Of a stretch of 11,781 bases of DNA, positions 1 to 5,292 are shown in pieces; position 1 is the stretch's first letter; the number at the start of each line of letters is the position of its first letter. Location: contig JAOPZU010000587.1 of NCBI GenBank assembly GCA_025963955.1, positions 1-11,781 of the forward strand, given 5' to 3'. The notes beneath the pieces were generated by a model. It did not search any database, had not been told where the DNA came from, and saw only the letters and a program-made list of their open reading frames with translations. The DNA comes from Solirubrobacterales bacterium. GTDB lineage: Bacteria > Actinomycetota > Thermoleophilia > Solirubrobacterales > Solirubrobacteraceae. The translations under genes and the position numbers were made by a program.

Positions 1-1236
1 GACGCCGCTACCTGCCGGCAGCGAGCACCCGGTCGTGAGGGCCGTGTTGGTGAGAAAGCGGAAGCCGCCGGAGGCGCGCGCGGAGAACTGATTAGCCGCG
101 GTCGCGGCGAACTGGTTGGTGCTCCCCGCGTCGCTGAAGACGAACGACCCGTCGAAGCCGTTGTTCTGCGCGAGGGTGCTGAGGTCGCAGGTGGTGTTCG
201 TCGGGCATCCTGAGCCGGTCACGGCGCGATAGCCCAGCGCCACGGAGTAGTCGCCCATCGCCCCGTTGCGGTACCCGATGGCCGTCGCGCCCTGCCCAGC
301 AGCGCGGTCGTCGAAGCCCATGGCGTGCGAACCGAAGCCCTCCGCCGTGCTGGTGCCGTCGGCGAAGGAGATCGTGCCGCTGGCCACGCTGGTGGAGCCC
401 AGGGCGACCGCGAGGGTGCCGCTGGCGACGGTGTGGTCGCCGAAGGCGAAGGCGCCGTCCTTGCTCGCCGTCGTCGCCTGGCCGCCGGCCCAGGAGTAGT
501 TGCCGACGTTCGCGGTGTCCCACACGGTGGAGGCGGTCGGGCAGTCCCCGGCCGTGCCGCTGCGGAAGGCCGATTTGGAGGGGAACCACATCAGACGCGA
601 GCCGCAGCCGGTCGCTGGAATCTGCCCGGTTGTCGGAGTGCCGGTGGCCAGGAGGCCACCGTCGTTGAGGACCTTGAACTCGGCGCTCTTCGGTGTGGCG
701 CCGTCGAGGCTCGGGCGCAGCCACAGCGCCGCCGCGCCGAGCGGCGTTGCCGCCGGGTCCTGGCGGGTGGCGGGGGAGATCTGCAGGAACCGTCCGTCGC
801 TCTCCGTCTTGGGGTAGAAGCCTGAGGTGTCCGCTGTGCCCGTGTCGCCCTTCGCCCCCTGCGGGCCCTGCGGACCCGTTTGGCCCTGCGGACCCGTCTG
901 GCCCTGCGCTCCCTGCTGCCCCAACATCCCTGCCTGGCCGGGCGCGAGCACGAGCTTCGGGAACACAGAGGCCGGGAACTGCGCGTTCTTGTCGAGGGCG
1001 AGCAGCCGGCCCGGCTTGGGCGTACGGGAGGCCTTGAGCCCGCCGACCTTCGCGGCGTCGTCGGCCCGACGCGCCGACCCCACCTTCTTCGCGGCCGCGA
1101 GGGCCGGGGACGCGGAGCAGCTCAGAACGGTCAAGCTTGCGACCGCCGCGACCCGCAAGCGGCGCGGCCGGGTCAGTGGAGCCCCGGCGCGCGAGCCGCC
1201 CTGATGTGCGCAGGGACCAGGTGAAGACGTTGACAT
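1..1236 (-). CDS. Secreted collagen-like protein with YadA-type head repeats (3' end outside window)
   Basis: 412 codons without a stop, reading off the left edge. Residues about 21-49 form a basic and then hydrophobic signal peptide ending ALA; VLSC at 37-40 could alternatively be a lipobox. A short segment (ADDAAKVGGLKAS, 59-70) is of the kind that precedes stalks in such proteins. Twelve uninterrupted Gly-X-Y triplets follow at 100-135, rich in GPQ and GQT. After a spacer domain, residues 246-341 carry the roughly 14-residue GxxxxASGxxAxAxG rhythm of trimeric-autotransporter head repeats (e.g. VASGTLAVALGSTSVASG). The last part (NQFSARASGGFRFLTNTALT) resembles the segment before an S74 intramolecular chaperone in tail-fibre-like proteins, so I expect that domain outside the window (inference). 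Start ATG 1236 is the only in-frame ATG after a TGA; its GGGAGG lies 14 nt upstream, which is long. The role is probably a trimeric surface fibre or adhesin. Confidence 0.85.
   Translation of the reverse strand, partial: MSTSSPGPCAHQGGSRAGAPLTRPRRLRVAAVASLTVLSCSASPALAAAKKVGSARRADDAAKVGGLKASRTPKPGRLLALDKNAQFPASVFPKLVLAPGQAGMLGQQGAQGQTGPQGQTGPQGPQGAKGDTGTADTSGFYPKTESDGRFLQISPATRQDPAATPLGAAALWLRPSLDGATPKSAEFKVLNDGGLLATGTPTTGQIPATGCGSRLMWFPSKSAFRSGTAGDCPTASTVWDTANVGNYSWAGGQATTASKDGAFAFGDHTVASGTLAVALGSTSVASGTISFADGTSTAEGFGSHAMGFDDRAAGQGATAIGYRNGAMGDYSVALGYRAVTGSGCPTNTTCDLSTLAQNNGFDGSFVFSDAGSTNQFAATAANQFSARASGGFRFLTNTALTTGCSLPAGSGV
865..908. repeat. 18-bp tandem repeat coding for Gly-X-Y triplets
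   Basis: The unit gccctgcggacccgtytg occurs twice in full (865-882 and 883-900, one mismatch) and then for 8 more bases. It encodes GQT-GPQ on the minus strand. Its in-frame period allows the collagen-like stalk to gain or lose two triplets by slippage. Confidence 0.85.
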
Positions 1237-1244
1237 GCCCGCAT
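1173..1244 (-). other. Short out-of-frame ORF overlapping the start of the collagen-like gene
   Basis: ATG 1244 sits 6 nt after GGGAGG (1251-1256), the ideal SD distance. It reads only 23 codons before a TGA, in another frame than the long gene that starts 8 nt downstream at 1236. It may be a leader that tunes translation of the main gene, or the SD may simply serve the second ATG. No conservation can be judged from here. Confidence 0.25.
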
Positions 1245-1427
1245 TCTGTTCCTCCCTTGCAATAACGAAGTGTCACATGAGTCCCATCGCGTCGTTTTCG
1301 CTGACGCATCCACTCTCACCGTCGACGCCATCATCCGGCCCCGACACCAGGCAACCGGGTCAGCACCGACCCACCAACGTCCTCACCCCAAGAAAGCGAA
1401 TCTCGCGTGAACCGGATACACCCACCG

Positions 1428-1442
1428 CCCATCGACGATGGG
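1428..1442. promoter_or_regulatory. Perfect 15-bp inverted repeat upstream of the small membrane protein gene
   Basis: The sequence cccatcg-a-cgatggg has 7-bp arms around a single base. It lies about 43 nt before the preferred start of the membrane-protein gene, in the 248-nt gap between two divergent genes. It could be an operator or a leader hairpin. A chance palindrome cannot be excluded at this GC content. Confidence 0.3.
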
Positions 1443-1484
1443 GCAGGGATGACCGCCCAGACAACGTCGCTGCGGGAGGCGCAG

Positions 1485-1898
1485 ATGACACGCTCGCAGC
1501 GCCGCGCTGCAGTTCTCTGGGGCGTGGTCGTCGGTCTCGTTCAGGCGGGTACGCCGTTGGCCTTCTGGTGGCTCGACAACACGACGGTGTACGCCCTCGG
1601 TCTGATCGTCATCGCCAGCATCTACATCGGATTCGCCGTGGCTGACGGACGACCGAAGGTGATCGCCGTCGAGAGCGCGGTGACGTTCGGCTTCGTCGTC
1701 CTGGCCGCAGCGGCGGTGACCGCAACCCCATGGCTGCTGGTCGTGGGCCTCGCCGGCCACGGGCTCAAAGACCTGTGGCAGCACCGCACCGGCTTCGTGG
1801 CGGGCACCCGCTGGTGGCCGCCGTTCTGCATGGTCGTCGACGCGGTCGTGGCCGCGGTTATCGCGGTCGAGATCCTCGCCGGCGTGAGCTTCAGCTGA
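1485..1898 (+). CDS. Small multi-helix integral membrane protein, function unknown
   Basis: 137 residues with hydrophobic segments near 9-30, 35-53, 63-80, 82-95 and 116-133, so four or five membrane helices and no signal peptide. Two polar signatures stand out: GHGLKDLWQHR (91-101) and RWWPPFCMVVD (109-119). My impression is that this H-x-x-K/W-D-x-x-x-H-R ... W/Y-x-x-F/Y-C-x-x-x-D pattern recurs in uncharacterised small membrane proteins, but I cannot name a family. The start at 1485 is chosen because GGGAGG (1474-1479) lies 5 nt ahead. The in-frame ATG at 1449 and a GTG at 1407 have no comparable site. The gene converges on PadR with a 4-nt gap, leaving no room for a terminator. Function not assigned. 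Confidence 0.7.
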   Translation: MTRSQRRAAVLWGVVVGLVQAGTPLAFWWLDNTTVYALGLIVIASIYIGFAVADGRPKVIAVESAVTFGFVVLAAAAVTATPWLLVVGLAGHGLKDLWQHRTGFVAGTRWWPPFCMVVDAVVAAVIAVEILAGVSFS

Positions 1899-1902
1899 GC
1901 GG

Positions 1903-2442
1903 CTATGAGACCGACGGCGGGCGAGGAACCTGCCGTCTGCGGGTGCTCCCGATCTCGTGGCGCAGCCACTCGCCGATGACCGGGTTGACGCGCAAGCCGA
2001 GATCGACCAGCGGCCGGAAATGCGAGTGGCCGGGCTGGTCGTCGAGCTGTTCCATGAGGGCGAGCAGCTCATGGCGCTGAGCCTCGACGTACGCCAGGTC
2101 GCGTTCGAGGACGGCACGGCGTTCGGCCGGGTCCAGGACAGCCGCGAGGAACAGGCGCAGCGCGGCCTCGTCACGGACCTTGCGGTTGGGCTCCGTCTCG
2201 GTGAGCCAACGGCGCAGCGCCTCGCGGCCTGCGGGCGTCGCGCCCCACGTGCGGCTGTTGCGGGGACCCTCGCTGAGCACTTCGACGAGCCCCGCGTCCT
2301 GAAGACGTGACAGCTCGGGGTAGATCTGCGAGTGGCCCGCATGCCACGCGATGCTCAGCGAACGGTCGAAGCGCTGGGTGATCTCGTAGCCGGTCCCCGG
2401 CTCGAGGACCAAGAGGCCGAGCAGGGCGTAGCGAAGTGCCAT
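1903..2442 (-). CDS. PadR-family transcriptional regulator
   Basis: 179 residues from the start typical of the family (MALRYALLGLL). The N-terminal winged helix-turn-helix spans about 3-80, with the usual GYEI (18-21), a recognition-helix region SQIYPELSRL (38-47) and DAGLVE at the start of the wing. The C-terminal half (about 90-179) is the helical, charged dimerisation/effector region of Vir/AphA-like PadR proteins. It is divergent from a DHA2 exporter, and two family-type operators lie in the shared promoter, so repression of the exporter and of itself is likely. Ligand unknown, probably an exporter substrate. An in-frame ATG at 2469 would add nine residues but lies inside the first operator. 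Neither start has a strong SD; a GAGG lies 14 nt before 2442. Assignment firm, exact start less so. Confidence 0.92.
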   Translation of the reverse strand: MALRYALLGLLVLEPGTGYEITQRFDRSLSIAWHAGHSQIYPELSRLQDAGLVEVLSEGPRNSRTWGATPAGREALRRWLTETEPNRKVRDEAALRLFLAAVLDPAERRAVLERDLAYVEAQRHELLALMEQLDDQPGHSHFRPLVDLGLRVNPVIGEWLRHEIGSTRRRQVPRPPSVS

Positions 2443-2462
2443 GCCCGCAGCATAAGCCTCAG

Positions 2463-2490
2463 TTGACATGTCGAACTCGACATGTACATT
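2463..2490 (+). promoter_or_regulatory. Promoter of the MFS exporter, probably giving a leaderless mRNA
   Basis: A consensus -35 TTGACA (2463-2468), a 16-nt spacer and a -10-like TACATT (2485-2490) place the transcription start at about 2497-2498, on the A of the exporter's ATG. This AT-rich island stands out from its GC-rich surroundings. On the other strand TATAAA (2494 to 2489) could be the -10 of the PadR gene, but no good -35 was seen for it. Confidence 0.6.
2468..2483. promoter_or_regulatory. PadR-type operator 1 (ATGT-N8-ACAT)
   Basis: The sequence reads ATGT, then cgaactcg, then ACAT. It is part of a 20-bp inverted repeat (2467-2486, minus the last base on the right, with 8-bp arms ACATGTCG/CGACATGT). 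ATGT-N8-ACAT is the established consensus for PadR/LmrR-type repressors. It overlaps the end of the -35 and the spacer of the exporter promoter. Confidence 0.75.
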
Positions 2491-2497
2491 TATACAT
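2482..2497. promoter_or_regulatory. PadR-type operator 2 (ATGT-N8-ACAT), overlapping operator 1
   Basis: The sequence reads ATGT, then acatttat, then ACAT, starting 14 bp after operator 1 and sharing two bases with it. It covers the -10 and ends one base before the exporter's ATG. A dimer here would block both the exporter promoter and the putative TATAAA box of the PadR gene. Confidence 0.7.
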
Positions 2498-3979
2498 ATG
2501 GAGCCCATCGCCACACTCACACCCCGCCGACAGCGGCTGCTCTTGGCGGCCGTCGTGTCAGGACTGCTCTTGGCGATGCTGGATCAGACGGTCGTCGGCA
2601 CCGCGTTGCCCACCATCGTGCGCGAACTCCACGGTGCTGACCTCTACGTCTGGGTCATCACCGCCTACCTCATCACGGCCACCGTCTCGCTGCCCGTCTA
2701 CGCCCGGCTCTCAGACCGCCACGGGCGACGCGCGCTGCTCCTGATCGGCATGGGCCTCTTCCTCACGGGCTCGGCAGGCGCGGCGTCAGCAGCCTCGATG
2801 GGGCAGTTGATCGCCTGGCGCGCCCTCCAGGGACTCGGGGCCGGCGCGCTTGAGGGACTGTCGTTCATTCTCGTGGCCGACCTGTACCGCGGGCGCCGCA
2901 GCGCGGCGCTCCAAGGTGTGCTCGCGGGCGTGATGGGGGTGAGCTTCATCGCTGGTCCACTCATCGGCGGCGCACTCACCGACGGCCCCGGCTGGCGCTC
3001 GGTCTTCCTGGTCAACCTGCCGATCGGGGTCCTGGCGTTTGCCGTCGTGGCTGGGGCGCTCCCAGCGACGGTCGGCCGCAGCGAGGCCCGCGGCACCCGC
3101 TTGGACTTCGCAGGCATCGTCGTGCTCACCGCGGCCGTGGGACTCCTCCTCGTTGGCCTCACCGAGCATTCGCGTGCGGCTGCGGGCGGCCGTCTGCCGT
3201 CGTGGGGAGAGGGGCGCACGGGCGGCCTGGTCGGTCTCGCCCTGCTGCTGGTGCCCGTGTTCCTCGCGGTCGAGCGGCGAGCGGCAAACCCGCTCGTGCC
3301 GCTCAGGCTGTTCGCCGACCGGCGCCTGGCTCTGCTGCTTCTCGCGGGCACGACCGTCACGTTTGGCCTGTTCGCCGGCGTGCTGTTGCTGCCGCGCTAC
3401 TTCCAGATCGCGCGTGGCGTGAGCGCCACGCACTCGGGGCTCCTGATCTACCCCCTGTTGCTGGGACTGCTCGTGACGGTCAACGTCGGAGCGATGAGCA
3501 TCAGCCGCCGCAACGCGTTTCGTGGCACGCTGCTCGTCGGATGCGCGCTCGCGGCGACAGGCGCGGCGGGGTTCGCGTCGTTCGGCGTCGGCACGCCGGA
3601 CTGGCAGTCGCTCGTGTTCATGGGCCTGATCGGCGCAGGCATTGGACCGGCGCTGTCCGGGATCCAGATCGCCCTGCAGCGGCTCGTGGCGCCCGCCCAG
3701 ATCGGCGCCGCGATGGGGACGCTGCTCCTCCTGCGTCAAGTCGGCGGTGCGGTGGCCCTTGCGGCAGCAGGCGCGCTCTACACCGACGGGCTCGAAGGCG
3801 ACGGGCTCGCCGCCTCGGCAACCGCAACGGGCCACGCCCTGCTCTTGGTGTCGCTCACCGGCACCGTCGTGGCAGCGGGGGCGTTGCTCGCCCTGCCGCG
3901 GCGCGCCGGACGGCTCCCGGGACTCCCCGCACCCGCGGGGGCGACGCGATCGGAACCCTTCTCTACCGCTCGGCTTTGA
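2498..3979 (+). CDS. MFS drug:H+ antiporter, DHA2 (EmrB/QacA-like) family
   Basis: 493 residues, normal for a 14-helix DHA2 exporter of the inner membrane that exchanges protons for cationic or amphipathic drugs. Family motifs are all present: the TM1 motif LDQTVVGTALPTI (28-40) with a membrane Asp29, motif A ARLSDRHGRR (69-78), motif B AWRALQGLGAG (106-116) and antiporter motif C GVSFIAGPLIGGAL (147-160). The central loop (about 224-242) and the C-terminal tail are short. Start 2498 is chosen because the in-frame ATG at 2468 lies inside the operator and -35; neither has an SD, in line with a leaderless message. PadR is divergent, with operators at the start codon. The 3' end overlaps the FKBP gene on the other strand by 17 bp. 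The substrate cannot be read from sequence. Confidence 0.93.
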   Translation: MEPIATLTPRRQRLLLAAVVSGLLLAMLDQTVVGTALPTIVRELHGADLYVWVITAYLITATVSLPVYARLSDRHGRRALLLIGMGLFLTGSAGAASAASMGQLIAWRALQGLGAGALEGLSFILVADLYRGRRSAALQGVLAGVMGVSFIAGPLIGGALTDGPGWRSVFLVNLPIGVLAFAVVAGALPATVGRSEARGTRLDFAGIVVLTAAVGLLLVGLTEHSRAAAGGRLPSWGEGRTGGLVGLALLLVPVFLAVERRAANPLVPLRLFADRRLALLLLAGTTVTFGLFAGVLLLPRYFQIARGVSATHSGLLIYPLLLGLLVTVNVGAMSISRRNAFRGTLLVGCALAATGAAGFASFGVGTPDWQSLVFMGLIGAGIGPALSGIQIALQRLVAPAQIGAAMGTLLLLRQVGGAVALAAAGALYTDGLEGDGLAASATATGHALLLVSLTGTVVAAGALLALPRRAGRLPGLPAPAGATRSEPFSTARL

Positions 3980-4481
3980 GCAGGTCCACGACGAAGATCA
4001 AGGTCTCGCCGGGAGCGATCGAGCCCGACCCGGTGGACCCGTAGGCCAAGCGGGGCGGGATGACGAGCTCGCGCCGACCGCCGACTCGCATGCCCGGGAT
4101 CCCCTTCTCCCAGCCGGTGATGACGGCGCCCGTGCCGAGCGGGAACGCGAACGGCTCGGCCTGCCGGTCCCAGGAGGCGTCGAACTTCTTGCCGGTGGAG
4201 AGCGCGTAGCCCGTGTACTGCACCTCGAGGTTCTGCCCGTTCGTGGCCTTCCTGCCTTTGCCGACCACCAGGTCCTTCTTGATCAGCGCGACCGGTGCCC
4301 TGCCGGCCTGCCTGAGGACGATCGGCTCCCGCTTGAGGTTCTTGGCGTACCGGACGGGCTTCAGCGAGCTCTTGGTGACGGGCTTCGTCGCTGCCCCGGA
4401 CGCCGGCAGCACCGGCCCCGCGGCAGTCGCTGCGATCAGCGTGGTCGCGGCCAGCAGAGAGGAACGACGGCGAAAGCTCAT
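3963..4481 (-). CDS. Secreted FKBP-type peptidyl-prolyl cis-trans isomerase
   Basis: 172 residues. A signal peptide (about 1-31, RRRSSLL then an Ala-rich core) sends it out of the cytoplasm; the Arg cluster only loosely fits a Tat motif. A basic spacer leads to one FKBP domain (about 65-172). Residues matching the FKBP12 pocket are visible: Tyr89 (VQYTG), Phe100-Asp101 (FDAS), Phe111/Phe113 (PFAFPLG), Val120-Ile121 and Trp124 (VITGWEKG), Tyr147 (AYG) and Phe163. It should therefore be an active prolyl isomerase or foldase for exported proteins, fitting a region rich in secreted proteins with Pro-rich parts. Start 4481 is chosen as the Met just before the signal peptide; a 17-bp hairpin sequence lies just upstream and no clear SD is seen. 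Its 3' end overlaps the exporter tail-to-tail. Confidence 0.93.
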   Translation of the reverse strand: MSFRRRSSLLAATTLIAATAAGPVLPASGAATKPVTKSSLKPVRYAKNLKREPIVLRQAGRAPVALIKKDLVVGKGRKATNGQNLEVQYTGYALSTGKKFDASWDRQAEPFAFPLGTGAVITGWEKGIPGMRVGGRRELVIPPRLAYGSTGSGSIAPGETLIFVVDLLKAER

Positions 4482-4487
4482 CTGCGG

Positions 4488-4504
4488 CGCGAGGATACCT
4501 CGCG
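4488..4504 (-). promoter_or_regulatory. Perfect hairpin sequence just ahead of the FKBP start
   Basis: On the minus strand CGCGAGG-TAT-CCTCGCG has 7-bp arms and a 3-nt loop and ends 6 nt before the ATG at 4481. The only GAGG resembling an SD is in its upstream arm, so folding would hide the SD or bring it nearer the start. It may be an operator or an mRNA structure; function is inferred only. Confidence 0.45.
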
Positions 4505-4572
4505 GTCTGGTGGAACCGGCGCCGACCGTGTCCTCGCTACACCCGCGACGGCTCGCGCCCGCACCCACTCAC

Positions 4573-5292
4573 TCAAGGTGTGACTTCTACTGGGGTGCCG
4601 GGAGCTATGCGGTTTGCGAGCCAGGTGATCTCGGGGGTGGTGAGACGGATGCAGCCGTGCGACTCGGCGGTACCGATCTGGCCTCCGACGTTGCCCAGGC
4701 CGTGAATCGCGATCTGCCCGGGCCCTCCGTCGAACTCCTGCAAGGTGCTGGACCGGGCGTTCAGGGCCAGGGCGAACGGCGCGCCGACTCGGCCGGAGGG
4801 TAGGCGGACGTTCTCTTCGATGAAGAAGGCGCCACTCGGGGTGGGGGTGGAGGGTTTGCCGACGATGGCGCGGAACGTCCGCTGCTGCCGGCCGCCTCTG
4901 TAGACGCGCAATCGTCGCGCGCTGAGATCCACGCTCAGCTGCCACGGCGTGGAACTCATGAAGGTGTCGCTCGGTTGGATCCACCCGGTCGCGGGCGGGG
5001 CCGGGTCGGTGAAGGTTCGGCCCGGAAGGCGGACGTGAAGCCATCGTCGGCCGCGGCTGTCTCTCGTGCGTGCGAAGACCGGCAGGACCGTGCGGGTGCC
5101 TGTCAGCGGCCGGCGAGGCTGAAGAATCGTGGTCACTGCACTGGTGTTCTGCGGAGCGGAGTGCACGGCCTTTGCTGCCAGGACGCGAACGAGGAGCTGG
5201 CCGCTTGGGACGGGGCGACGAGCGGTTGCGAGGGTGGGTTGAGCAACGGCGAGCAGCGCCCCGGCTAGTGGGAGCGCTGCGCGCCACCTCAT
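4573..5292 (-). CDS. Exported L,D-transpeptidase (YkuD domain) with SH3-like N-terminal domain
   Basis: 239 residues. A short signal peptide (about 1-25, ending LATA) precedes an SH3-like domain (about 31-107; GRRWLHVRLPGR, then TGWIQPSDT) and a YkuD catalytic domain (about 115-238). The active-site signature is complete: His197-Gly, then Ser211-His-Gly-Cys214-Ile-Arg216 (IAIHGLG ... ESHGCIRL), with Cys214 as nucleophile. Enzymes of this family form 3-3 cross-links in peptidoglycan or attach proteins to it, outside the membrane. ATG 5292 overlaps the stop of the DUF3494 gene (ATGA, 5292-5289); no independent SD is visible, so translation is probably coupled. This suggests the two products act together in the wall. 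An upstream in-frame start at 5373 would run deep into the DUF3494 gene and is not favoured. Confidence 0.93.
   Translation of the reverse strand: MRWRAALPLAGALLAVAQPTLATARRPVPSGQLLVRVLAAKAVHSAPQNTSAVTTILQPRRPLTGTRTVLPVFARTRDSRGRRWLHVRLPGRTFTDPAPPATGWIQPSDTFMSSTPWQLSVDLSARRLRVYRGGRQQRTFRAIVGKPSTPTPSGAFFIEENVRLPSGRVGAPFALALNARSSTLQEFDGGPGQIAIHGLGNVGGQIGTAESHGCIRLTTPEITWLANRIAPGTPVEVTP

Noticed and set aside
92..1309. 405-codon minus-strand frame with a Gly-Pro-Ser-Ala repeat
   Set aside because: It is a shadow of the collagen-like gene: outside the repeat it is Arg-rich and low in hydrophobics, while the other frame has a signal peptide and YadA-type motifs.
2786..3835. 349-codon minus-strand frame opposite the MFS exporter
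   Set aside because: It is highly charged, low in hydrophobics and has no motif; the plus strand carries a complete DHA2 exporter.
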